Positions 1-7,615 of a stretch of DNA of 32,431 nucleotides are shown piece after piece. Source of the DNA: Phenylobacterium sp. (GTDB lineage: Bacteria; Pseudomonadota; Alphaproteobacteria; Caulobacterales; Caulobacteraceae); contig NZ_JANINU010000165.1 in assembly GCF_024508875.1 (NCBI RefSeq), positions 1 through 32,431 of the forward strand, given 5' to 3'. The notes under the pieces were generated by a model, which saw only the letters and a program-made list of their open reading frames with translations, was not told where the DNA came from and searched no databases. Every line of letters begins with the position of its first letter. Within the stretch, counting starts at the first letter, position 1. The position numbers and the translations under genes were made by a program.

Positions 1-1076
1 ACCAGGCGCCGCGCGACCCGGCCGCCTGGCTGTGGCGCGCGGCGCTGCGCCGGGCGATCGACGCCAGGCGCCGCGCCGCCGTGCGCGAGCGGACGATGCT
101 GGACGCGCCCGAAGCGCCGCCCACGCCGGAGGAGGCGCTGATGGCCGCCGACCAGCCCATCCCCGACGAGCGGCTGAAGCTGATCTTCGTTTGCTGCCAT
201 CCTGCGCTGGCTCCCGACACCCGCGCCGCCCTGACGCTGAAGGTCGTCTGCGGCCTCTCCACCGCGCGCCTGGCCCGAGCGTTCTTCGTCGCCGAGCCGG
301 CCATGCTCCAGCGGATCACCCGCGCCAAGGCGAAGATCGCGGGCGCCGGCGTGCCGTTCGAGGTCCCGGACCGCGACGCCTGGCCGGAGCGGCTGGAGGC
401 CGTACTCGCCACGCTCGAGATCGCCTACGCCCAGGCCTACGAGGACGCCGCCCTCTCCGACCGCGACACCGCCCCGTTCGCCGCCGAGGTCCTTCGCCTG
501 TCGGGCCTGTTGGCCGAGCTGACGCCCGGAGAGCCCGAGGTCCTGGGCCTGGCCGCCCTGGTCCGCTTCGCCGAGGCCCGCCGCCCCGCCCGCCTGGACG
601 AGCTGGGCGCCATGGTCCCGCCCGAGCGGCAGGAAACCGCCCTCTGGCGCCACGAGCTCATCGCCGAGGGCGCGACGCTTCTCGACCGCGCGGCCGCGGC
701 CGGGCGCAGCGGCCCGCGCCAGATCCTCGCCGCCATCCACGCGACGCACTGCGCCCGCGCCGAGACCGGCGCCACCGACTGGCCGACGATCGCCATGCTG
801 TACGACGTCCTGGCTGAGGTCCGTCCGCATCCCACCGTCGCCGTCAACCGCGCCGTCGCCGTCGGCGAGGCCCACGGTCCCGAGGCCGGCCTCGCCGCCC
901 TCGCCGCCGTCGGCCGCATGGACGGCTGGCTGCCCTATCAGGCCGCCCTCGCCCACCTCAGCGCCCGTGCCGGCCACCCCGACGCCGCACGGGCCGCCTA
1001 CGACGCCGCGCTCGGCCTGAACCCGGCGCCCGCCGAGCGCCTGTTCCTGGAGCAGCGGCGGCGAGCCTGCGCCTAA
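1..1076 (+). CDS. RNA polymerase sigma factor, ECF42-type with C-terminal TPR-like extension (5' truncated)
   Basis: The gene runs in from the left edge: its frame is open from base 3 and the true start lies outside the window. The first visible residues (AWLWRAALRRAIDARRR) match the end of sigma region 2. Residues encoded at about 160-340 hold a region-4 helix-turn-helix (LKVVCGLSTARLARAF, then an LQRITRAKAKI recognition helix). After that comes a roughly 200-residue extension with DUF6596/TPR-like character (LNRAVAVGEAHGPEAG near position 850 and AAYDAALGLNP near the end). This layout is typical of ECF42 sigma factors, which lack a classical anti-sigma factor and usually sit beside YCII/DGPF-family genes. 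No such partner is visible, but upstream sequence is missing. Its stop overlaps the convergent RTX gene by 4 bases. The family call is secure; the ECF42 subgroup comes from recognised motifs. Confidence 0.9.
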   Translation, partial: QAPRDPAAWLWRAALRRAIDARRRAAVRERTMLDAPEAPPTPEEALMAADQPIPDERLKLIFVCCHPALAPDTRAALTLKVVCGLSTARLARAFFVAEPAMLQRITRAKAKIAGAGVPFEVPDRDAWPERLEAVLATLEIAYAQAYEDAALSDRDTAPFAAEVLRLSGLLAELTPGEPEVLGLAALVRFAEARRPARLDELGAMVPPERQETALWRHELIAEGATLLDRAAAAGRSGPRQILAAIHATHCARAETGATDWPTIAMLYDVLAEVRPHPTVAVNRAVAVGEAHGPEAGLAALAAVGRMDGWLPYQAALAHLSARAGHPDAARAAYDAALGLNPAPAERLFLEQRRRACA

Positions 1077-2920
1077 GCCCCGAAGATCCACCCCGCCGTG
1101 AGACTGCTCATCTGCACGCCGACGAGGATCATCTGGCCACCGCCCGTCATGTCGATGACCGTGTCGGCGCCGACCTGGCTCACCGTGTACTGGGTGCCCG
1201 GATCGAGCTGCACGCGGTCGCCCTGCGCGAGGCTGAAGTCGAGAACCCGGTCGATCCCGGCGTCGCCGAAGGTGTGGAAGATGTCCGCCCCCGCGCCGCC
1301 GGTGACGGTGTCCGAGCCCTTGTCGCCTGAGACGTAGTCGTCGCCCGCGCCACCGAACAGCACGTCGTTGTCCTGGCCGCCGCGGACGATGTCGTTCCCG
1401 TCCCCGCCCTCGCAGGTGTCGTTCCCGAGGTTGCCGTAGACCAGGTTCTGGCCCGCCGAGCCCACCAGGCTGTCGTTGTCCCGGCCGCCGACCACCCAGT
1501 CGTCCCCGCCACCCGACACGCAGGTGTCGTTGCCGGCGTTGCCGTTGATGTCGTCGAAGCCCGACCCGCCGACGATATAGTCGGCCCCTTCGTCCCCGCG
1601 CAGGTAGTTCGTCCCGCGTCCACCGAAGATCACATCGTCGCCAGCGCCGCCGCTCAGCGTCTCATTGTCGTTGTCGCCGAGCAGCCCCTCGCCGGCCGCC
1701 GTACCCGTCTGGGTCGTCCCCGCGTCGACGGCGAGGTCGATGCGCAGTTGCTCGGCGCCGTCGAACAGCCCGCGCCAAGCGATGAAGTCGACGCGTCCAT
1801 CGCCGTTCACGTCGGCCGGCGTGATCTGGTCGAAGGCGTTGCCGGGCAACAGGTTCGGAAGCTGGATGAAATGGCCCAGCCCGTCCGCCAGATAGACCGG
1901 CGTGGACGAGCCGTTCGACAGCACCATATCCATCAGGCCGTCGCCGTTCACGTCGGCCAGATGCACCCGACGGCTCCAGGCCCCGCCCTGGATCGACGCC
2001 GGCAGCCGGCTCGCGGTCTCGTCCACGAAGCCGCCCTGGCCATTGTTGACCAGCAACTGGATCTGCCGCGTCGGATCTCCGGCGCCGAACACCGAATAGC
2101 TGATCACCAGGTCCGGCCGCCCGTCGCCGTTCACGTCGAGCGACTGGATATCGACCGCATCGGCGTTCGCCGCGCCGGCCGGCATGGCGACGTTCGAGAG
2201 GGTGAACGTACCCCGGCCGTCGTTCAGCAGCAGTTGCGCAGAGCTGTTCAGGCTGGAGCCCAGGAACAGGTCCTTGTCGCCGTCGCCGTCCACGTCGAGG
2301 AAGGCCTCGCTCCAGTGGTTCGGCTTGGCGCCCGCGGTCAGCGCCGACGGCAGGCCGGCCTCGCTGCGGGTGAAACCGCCCATCCCGTTGTTGATCAGGA
2401 AATACGGCGTGGTGATCGCCTGCCCGCCGCCGCCGTTGCCGACGAAGATGTCCAGGTCGCCGTCGCCGTCAATGTCTGCCGCCTCGGCGGAATGGCTGTA
2501 GTCCGACACCTGCGGCAGTTGCGCGGTGGCGTTGGTCAGCCCCGACGCGCCCGAGGACAGGATCAGCCCGTTCTGCGCGCCCGGGAAAGGGTTGGCGTCA
2601 TAGCCATGGTCGGCCAGGAAGATGTCGGGCCGTCCGTCGCGGTTGAAGTCGGCGACGATGGTCTCGCGCGCATGCACGGTCGTCGGCGCATTGCCGCCGA
2701 ACGACTGGCTCGTCGCATCGGTGAACCCGCCCGCGCCATTGCCGGTGAATAGCCGCACGGCCGTTCCGCGCGTCTCCAGCGGATAGAGGAAATAGCTGAG
2801 GATGAAGTCGGTCCGGCCGTCCCCGTTGAAGTCGCCGACGCCCACCTCGTGGACGAACGCGGTCTCCGAACCGCTACGCAGCGGCACGGAAAAGGTCTGG
2901 GAAGTGAAGTACGCCGGCAC
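1073..2920 (-). CDS. VCBS/FG-GAP repeat protein with C-terminal RTX calcium-binding repeats
   Basis: A 615-residue protein with a GTG start, preceded by a GAGGGGG ribosome binding site. Residues 27-380 carry seven FG-GAP/VCBS-type calcium loops of the form D-x-N/D-x-DG-x-x-D (near 30, 91, 149, 209, 262, 323 and 370), which suggests a beta-propeller. Residues 411-545 carry RTX nonapeptides (GGAGDDVIF, GGAGDDYVS and relatives). The end (545-615) resembles the C-terminal secretion region of type I exported proteins (DRVLDFSLAQGDRVQL). There is no Sec signal, as expected for type I secretion; calcium outside the cell would drive folding. No ABC exporter genes are in the window, so the transporter must be elsewhere. 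Unusually, two RTX repeats contain cysteine (residues 467 and 503). Function beyond an extracellular, probably adhesive or surface role cannot be read. Confidence 0.92.
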   Translation of the reverse strand: MPAYFTSQTFSVPLRSGSETAFVHEVGVGDFNGDGRTDFILSYFLYPLETRGTAVRLFTGNGAGGFTDATSQSFGGNAPTTVHARETIVADFNRDGRPDIFLADHGYDANPFPGAQNGLILSSGASGLTNATAQLPQVSDYSHSAEAADIDGDGDLDIFVGNGGGGQAITTPYFLINNGMGGFTRSEAGLPSALTAGAKPNHWSEAFLDVDGDGDKDLFLGSSLNSSAQLLLNDGRGTFTLSNVAMPAGAANADAVDIQSLDVNGDGRPDLVISYSVFGAGDPTRQIQLLVNNGQGGFVDETASRLPASIQGGAWSRRVHLADVNGDGLMDMVLSNGSSTPVYLADGLGHFIQLPNLLPGNAFDQITPADVNGDGRVDFIAWRGLFDGAEQLRIDLAVDAGTTQTGTAAGEGLLGDNDNETLSGGAGDDVIFGGRGTNYLRGDEGADYIVGGSGFDDINGNAGNDTCVSGGGDDWVVGGRDNDSLVGSAGQNLVYGNLGNDTCEGGDGNDIVRGGQDNDVLFGGAGDDYVSGDKGSDTVTGGAGADIFHTFGDAGIDRVLDFSLAQGDRVQLDPGTQYTVSQVGADTVIDMTGGGQMILVGVQMSSLTAGWIFGA

Positions 2921-2932
2921 GATGCCCCCTCG

Positions 2933-2966
2933 CCTGCGGGCCGGCTATCCGGCCCTCATGCGCAGG
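2933..2966. other. Strong GC-rich hairpin upstream of the RTX gene
   Basis: Inverted repeats GGGCCGG (2938-2944) and CCGGCCC (2949-2955) enclose a 4-base loop. An outer pair, CCTGCG (2933-2938) and CGCAGG (2961-2966), extends the stem across a bulge. It lies between the stop of the 3019-4107 gene and the start of the RTX gene, both leftward. It has no T-run, so it could be a Rho-type or weak terminator, or a 5'-leader structure just before the RTX ribosome binding site. Confidence 0.5.
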
Positions 2967-2992
2967 TTGTGCCCGGCGCCCACCCGCTTCGC

Positions 2993-3010
2993 CTCCCCAA
3001 TCTGGGGGAG
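2993..3010. repeat. Short CTCCCC/GGGGAG palindrome, possible dispersed intergenic repeat
   Basis: CTCCCC (2993-2998) pairs with GGGGAG (3005-3010) around an AATCTG loop. The wording resembles the palindromic CTCCCC-type intergenic repeats I recall from Caulobacterales genomes. Only one copy is present here, so the repeat identity is inference. Confidence 0.3.
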
Positions 3011-3018
3011 TGCTCGGC

Positions 3019-4107
3019 CTACTCGGCGCCCGGCTTACCCTTCCCGGCGGCTTCCTTCTCCTGCTGTCGGGCCCCGGCGAGGATGGCCGGCAGGGCGTAG
3101 TTCCCCTCGTGGCAGGCGTATTCGTAGATGATCCCCTGCAGGGGCGAGAAGTTGTACTCGCCGCCCCACGGCTTATCCCAGGTGTCCGGATCCTCGACCT
3201 GGAAGCGATAGTTGATCCGCGTCGGCGAGATGCGGGTGAACCACTCGGTGACCTTCAGGTTCTTCCACGAGCCCATGAAGGCCTCGCGCTGCGGGAAGTT
3301 GGTCGTCTCCACCACCAGGGTGTCGCCCTCGAACCGGCCGATCGAGTCGCCCATCCACGGCCGCAAGCCGTCGGTGCGGTGCTGGCCGTTCAGCCGCACG
3401 ATCCGGGTGTCATGGATCATCTCCACCTGGATCACCACCGTGTCGGGCGTCTGCAGGATCTGGTAGTTGTTGTTGTAGAAGCCGTTGGGCAGCATGGGCG
3501 CGGTGGCGTTGCGGCCAAAGCCCATGATGCAGCGCTCGCCCAGCGCCCGCATCTCGTAGCTGTCGTAGTTGTCGCGGTAGCCGCCCATAGGCGGCGCCCC
3601 GGCCTTGCGCGGCGGCGGCATCCCGTTCGGCGTGGTGATGATCGAGGTTCGGAACTCGCCGTTCACCTCCATGATGTGCGCGCCGGGGTCCAGCCAGAAG
3701 GCGTTGTAGCCGCCGACGTCGCCGCCCGCCGCGCCGAACTCGGGCTTGATGGCGATCAGTTTCGCCTCGCTCGACTTGTCCTGGTAGGCCTGGGTCGAGG
3801 TGTTGGGGTCGGTCGGCGCGTCGGCTTCCTCGAGCGCCTTGGCGAAGGTCGCCTCCAGCGCGCGGGCCTCGGCCAGCGGCAGCGTCGGCGCGCTGCTCAG
3901 CTTGGGATTGCGCACCAGCGGCGTCAGGGTCGCGTTGCTCCAGTAGCCGGAGAAGTCGGGGCTCCCCCACGCCGTGCGCGGCGCCTTCCAGCCCGGCTGC
4001 GGAAGGGTGGGATCGGCCGCAGCGGCTGGCGGCTTGGCCGGAGCTGCCTGCGCAGCGCCCACGACGGCCAGCGTGGTTCCAAGCGCGAGAACAAGCATGC
4101 GACGCAT
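3019..4107 (-). CDS. Uncharacterised secreted protein with Sec signal peptide
   Basis: The start at 4107 is chosen because GGGAGG lies 9 bases upstream and the product then opens with a clean signal peptide (MRRMLVLALG, hydrophobic core, AQA cleavage site near residue 21). A longer frame to 4155 has no such support. The 362-residue product continues with a Pro/Ala-rich stretch and then conserved-looking motifs: WGSPDFSGYWSN near residue 50, FEGDTLVVETTNFP about two thirds along, and IIYEYACHEGNYAL near the end. I recall these phrases from a widespread family of hypothetical secreted proteins in Proteobacteria and Acidobacteria, but I know no assigned function. Expected location is periplasm or outside. 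No neighbour points to a role. Confidence 0.85.
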   Translation of the reverse strand: MRRMLVLALGTTLAVVGAAQAAPAKPPAAAADPTLPQPGWKAPRTAWGSPDFSGYWSNATLTPLVRNPKLSSAPTLPLAEARALEATFAKALEEADAPTDPNTSTQAYQDKSSEAKLIAIKPEFGAAGGDVGGYNAFWLDPGAHIMEVNGEFRTSIITTPNGMPPPRKAGAPPMGGYRDNYDSYEMRALGERCIMGFGRNATAPMLPNGFYNNNYQILQTPDTVVIQVEMIHDTRIVRLNGQHRTDGLRPWMGDSIGRFEGDTLVVETTNFPQREAFMGSWKNLKVTEWFTRISPTRINYRFQVEDPDTWDKPWGGEYNFSPLQGIIYEYACHEGNYALPAILAGARQQEKEAAGKGKPGAE

Positions 4108-4524
4108 GACTTCAAGCCTCCCTGTCAGGTTCTGAACGACCTTTCCGGCCATCATACTACGCCCCGCCCTTTGAGGTCATTCCTTGCGTTCGACGAACGG
4201 CGCTCGGATCAGCGTAGCGTTCGGGCGCCAAGGCCCGTCGCGCCGATCCCGCCCCCATCATCCCGGGCCGCGGCGGCCCGCGGCCGAGATCATAATTCTG
4301 TTCGTAGTTGGCGACTCGCGCGCCGCGGAGCTCCGCGAGAACCTGAGAAGCGTGGAACGACCTGGATCCGGCGGGTCCTCGCAATTGCGCGGCGCGCCGC
4401 ACCCTTGAGCTGCAAGTCCATCGCTTCGCGCCCCGACACTCCGACTGGACCCCGGGGCCTTCCTGTAGGGGGAGCCGGCCAAACCTTGTCATCCAAGGTT
4501 GGAACGGATACGCGGCTTCCTGTC
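4108..4524. other. 417-bp intergenic region between divergent genes, palindrome-rich, no gene seen
   Basis: No convincing coding frame is visible on either strand; the short open frames lack ribosome binding sites and recognisable content. The region must hold the promoters of both divergent neighbours. It contains the perfect palindromes CGTTCGACGAACG (4187-4199) and CGCGGAGCTCCGCG (4324-4337), and a 7-bp inverted repeat at 4482-4500. It is somewhat less GC-biased than the surrounding coding DNA around 4290-4320 (CATAATTCTG). Confidence 0.6.
4482..4500. promoter_or_regulatory. Inverted repeat upstream of the methyltransferase, possible operator
   Basis: AACCTTG and CAAGGTT form a perfect 7-bp dyad around TCATC, ending 24 bases before the ATG of the methyltransferase. 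No good Shine-Dalgarno sequence lies between it and the start. It could be a protein-binding operator or a leader hairpin; the sequence alone cannot decide. Confidence 0.35.
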
Positions 4525-5733
4525 ATGACGAATTCGTTTTCGACCTGCGTCGTATGCGGCGGCGAGGATTGGCTGCAACTGCCGCCGCCCCATGCTTCCC
4601 GGTCCGTTCGATCGGACGGCGCCATGGCGCCTGAGCCGATGCTCAAGGCCCAGTGCAGCGCCTGCGCTATGGTGCAGGCCACCTCCATTTCGGACGCGGG
4701 GACGCTGACCGCGCTGTACACGCAGGAATACGAACTCTACAGCAATCGCCCGTCTTCGGAGCAGTTCGTATCCGGCCGCTACACGGCGCTGGCGCAGGCG
4801 ATCGCCTCTTCGATCTCCCCCTACCGCCCACAGCGGGTGCTTGAGGTTGGCTGCGGTAACGGATCGGCATTGAGGGCAATCCAGGCTCTGTGGCCCGAAG
4901 CGTATTGCATTGGCGTTGAGCCCATGGGCACCGCCGTCGAGCTCGCGCGCGACGCCGGGATAAACGTTCACCAGGGCATGATCGGCAGCGCCTTGCCGGC
5001 TGAGATCGGCGCCGAGAAGTACGACGTCATCTATTCGATACACGTCATCGAGCACACCGAAGACCCGGTCGCCTTCCTGCTCGCCCTGAAAGACCTGCTC
5101 CGTCCCTCCGGGCGACTGATCATAACCTGTCCGAACGCCCGCACGCCCAACCTCGAGATCGTGCGAAGCGACCATCAGTTCTCGATGACGCCCTACCATC
5201 TGAGCGCCGTCGCTTGGAAGGCCGGGTTCGTCCCCCTTAGAAGCACGCTCTGCCCCGGCGGCGGAGAAGATCTCGACTACGAGTACAACCAGCTGCTCGT
5301 GGCCTCGCTGCCGGGCGACGCAGACGAAGCGCCGGCGATGCCTCCCCTGCCCGGCTACCTGCAAGAGGCCAACCGACTGCAGCTCTTCGGCGCCCGCACC
5401 AAGTACATGCATGACTTCGCTGGTCTCGACGCCGCGTTGCAGGCGCGCCTTGAGGGCTGCAAGCGAGTCGTTTGCTTCGGCACCGGCGGCTGGGCCTGCA
5501 TCCTTGCTGGCTTTGCCCCGGAGGTTTGGCGACGCGTCGAGGCCTGCGTCATCGACGGCGTGTCGGATCGCACGTTCTTCGGCCGGCCGATCGTTGCCTA
5601 TTCCGAGCTGGCCGAGATGAACCCCGACGCGGTGATTGTCGGCGTCAATCCAGCCACCCAGCCGATGATCGGCCAGCGGTTGGAGCGGGCGGGCTATCGG
5701 ATCGTCCGCTGGGACGATCTCATAGCAATGTAG
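4525..5733 (+). CDS. Class I SAM-dependent methyltransferase with N-terminal zinc-binding domain (C-methyltransferase-like)
   Basis: A 402-residue protein. Its N-terminus carries two CxxC pairs (C8/C11 and C44/C47), like the putative zinc-binding domain of sugar C-methyltransferases such as the NovU/TylCIII group. The SAM-binding motif I, LEVGCGNG, is at 106-113, followed by an acidic VEP near 131 and the IHVIEHTEDP post-I region near 172. The C-terminal third (314-400; VVCFGTGGWA, then IVGVNPAT) looks like the Rossmann-like domain that follows the methyltransferase in this three-domain architecture. The substrate is probably a nucleotide-linked sugar or another small metabolite, but no sugar-pathway genes flank it. 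Codon choice is less GC-extreme than in neighbours and the upstream gap is unusually long, which may indicate acquisition by transfer. The start is the first ATG consistent with the CxxC domain; no strong ribosome site is visible. Confidence 0.85.
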   Translation: MTNSFSTCVVCGGEDWLQLPPPHASRSVRSDGAMAPEPMLKAQCSACAMVQATSISDAGTLTALYTQEYELYSNRPSSEQFVSGRYTALAQAIASSISPYRPQRVLEVGCGNGSALRAIQALWPEAYCIGVEPMGTAVELARDAGINVHQGMIGSALPAEIGAEKYDVIYSIHVIEHTEDPVAFLLALKDLLRPSGRLIITCPNARTPNLEIVRSDHQFSMTPYHLSAVAWKAGFVPLRSTLCPGGGEDLDYEYNQLLVASLPGDADEAPAMPPLPGYLQEANRLQLFGARTKYMHDFAGLDAALQARLEGCKRVVCFGTGGWACILAGFAPEVWRRVEACVIDGVSDRTFFGRPIVAYSELAEMNPDAVIVGVNPATQPMIGQRLERAGYRIVRWDDLIAM

Positions 5734-5812
5734 GTCGTTGCGGTGGCCGACGGCGCCGCATCGCCACAAGTCGCGCTTCCCTTTCCGCGCCCGGGCCCGT
5801 AACGCTCGCCGC

Positions 5813-7615
5813 ATGGACGCCGAGCTCAACATTGCGACCGCCCCGTTCCGCGACCCGCGATACGCGCCGCGCCGGCTGACGGTCGACGAGCGCGCGGGCG
5901 GCGAGATGGTGCTGACCAATCCGACGCCCTATTCTACCGCGTTCCAGACCGTGACCGCCGCGCTCGGCCACTGGGCCACGGCCGCGCCCGACCGCGTGTG
6001 GCTGGCCGAGCGGCCGAAGGCGGATGGGGCCGGCGACGGCTGGCGGGCCGTCACCTTCGCCGAGGCCTGGGAACGGATCGCCGCCCTCGCCGCCGGGCTC
6101 CGCGACCTCGGGATCGTCGGCGACCGGCCGCTGCTGATCCTCAGCCGCAACACCATCGACCACGCCCTGATCGCCTACGCGGCGATGGGCCAGGGGATGC
6201 CGGTCGCGCCGGTCTCGCCGCAGTACGGTCTGCCCGGCGCCAACACCACGCGCCTCGCCCACGCCTGCGAGGTGCTGAGGCCGGCCGCGGTCTTCACGGA
6301 GGACGCCGCGCTTTTCGCCGACGGCCTCGCCGCCGACTGCCTGGCCGGCTTGCCCGTGATCGCCGCCGCCAACGCCCGGCCGAGCAACGTACCGCTGGAC
6401 CGCCTCTACCACGCCGGTTCGGTGCAGCCCGTCGCGACGCCCGAGCAGCATGCCAAGTACCTGCTGACCTCCGGCTCGACCGGCCTGCCCAAGGCGGTGA
6501 TCAACACCCACCGCACCATGAGCCTGAACGCGGCGCAGATCACCGCCTGCTTCGACGATCCCGACCCGCCGGTGATGGTCCATTCCGCGCCCTGGAGCCA
6601 CAGCCTGGGCGCCAACGCGATCCTGCACTACTCGGCCCACCGCGGCGGCTCGCTCTACATCGACGCCGGTCAGCCCACCGCCGGCCGCTTCGGCGAGACG
6701 ATCCGCAACCTCCGCGACGTGGCGCCCACCTACCAGAACATGGTTCCCGCCGCCTGGATGCTGTTCGCCGAGGCGCTGGAGCAGGACGAGGACCTGGCCC
6801 GCGCCTTCTTCTCCCGCGTGCGCCTCCTGCAGTACGGCGGCGCCGCCCTGGGCCAGGCCACCGCCGACCGGATCCAGGCCGTGGCGGTCCGCACCGTCGG
6901 CGAGCGCATCAGCTTCGGCTCGGGCTACGGCGCGACCGAGACCGGCCCGACCGCCTGCAACGTCCACTGGCCCAACGCCCGCATGGGGATGATCGGCTTG
7001 CCGCTGCCCGGCACCTCGGTGCGCCTGGTCCCCGAGGCGGGCAAGCTCGACTTCCGGGTCAAGGGCCCGCAGGTCACCCCCGGCTACCTGGGCCGGCCCG
7101 AGCTGTCGGCCGCCGCCTTCGACGACGAGGGTTTCTACCGCCTGGGCGACGCCGCCCGCTTCGTCGAGCCGGGCAACCCGCAAGCCGGCATGATCTTCGA
7201 CGGTCGCCTGTCCGAGAACTTCAAGCTGGCCTCCGGCACCTTCGTCATGGTCGGCGAGCTGCGCATCGGCGCCATCGGGGCGATCGGCGACGCGGTCACC
7301 GACGCGGTCGTCTGCGGCGAGAACCAGGAGGCCGTGGGCCTCCTGCTCTATCCGAACCCCACCCGCCCCCGGGCCGAAATCGAGGCGGCGGTCCGCGCCG
7401 GGATCGAGGCCTTCAACGCCCGCGCCAAGGGCTCCGGCGGCCGCGTCGCCCGGGCCCTGGTCCTGCCCGATCCGCCCGACGCCAACGCCGGCGAGATCAC
7501 CGACAAGGGCTACATCGCCCAAAGCCTCGCCCGCGTCCGCCGCGCCGAGGCCATCGACCGGCTCTTCGCCGACCCGCAATCCGCCCCCGAAACTTCCGAC
7601 GTGATGGTGTTCTGA
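5813..7615 (+). CDS. Feruloyl-CoA synthase-like AMP-binding acyl-CoA ligase
   Basis: A 600-residue ANL-superfamily enzyme expected to activate a carboxylic acid through an acyl-AMP intermediate to its CoA thioester. The P-loop motif LLTSGSTGLPKAV is at 217-229. The GYGATETG adenine/AMP motif is at 371-378, FYRLGDA at 441-447, and the hinge region FDGRLSENFKLASG near 462. The catalytic lysine is K566 in EITDKGYI. The overall wording, including the INTHRTM segment after the P-loop, is that of feruloyl-CoA synthases acting on hydroxycinnamates, but the true acid could be another aromatic or branched acid. The start at 5813 is preferred to an upstream in-frame start at 5738 because the conserved protein begins there; no clear ribosome site is visible. 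Its stop overlaps the next start by one base (TGATG), so the two enzymes are probably co-translated. Confidence 0.88.
   Translation: MDAELNIATAPFRDPRYAPRRLTVDERAGGEMVLTNPTPYSTAFQTVTAALGHWATAAPDRVWLAERPKADGAGDGWRAVTFAEAWERIAALAAGLRDLGIVGDRPLLILSRNTIDHALIAYAAMGQGMPVAPVSPQYGLPGANTTRLAHACEVLRPAAVFTEDAALFADGLAADCLAGLPVIAAANARPSNVPLDRLYHAGSVQPVATPEQHAKYLLTSGSTGLPKAVINTHRTMSLNAAQITACFDDPDPPVMVHSAPWSHSLGANAILHYSAHRGGSLYIDAGQPTAGRFGETIRNLRDVAPTYQNMVPAAWMLFAEALEQDEDLARAFFSRVRLLQYGGAALGQATADRIQAVAVRTVGERISFGSGYGATETGPTACNVHWPNARMGMIGLPLPGTSVRLVPEAGKLDFRVKGPQVTPGYLGRPELSAAAFDDEGFYRLGDAARFVEPGNPQAGMIFDGRLSENFKLASGTFVMVGELRIGAIGAIGDAVTDAVVCGENQEAVGLLLYPNPTRPRAEIEAAVRAGIEAFNARAKGSGGRVARALVLPDPPDANAGEITDKGYIAQSLARVRRAEAIDRLFADPQSAPETSDVMVF

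Noticed and set aside
1780..2310. Recurrent CGCCGTTCACGTC-like words that look like a DNA repeat array
   Set aside because: They encode the D-x-NGDG-x-x-D calcium loops of the VCBS repeats at uneven spacing, so they are coding repeats and not a CRISPR or satellite array.
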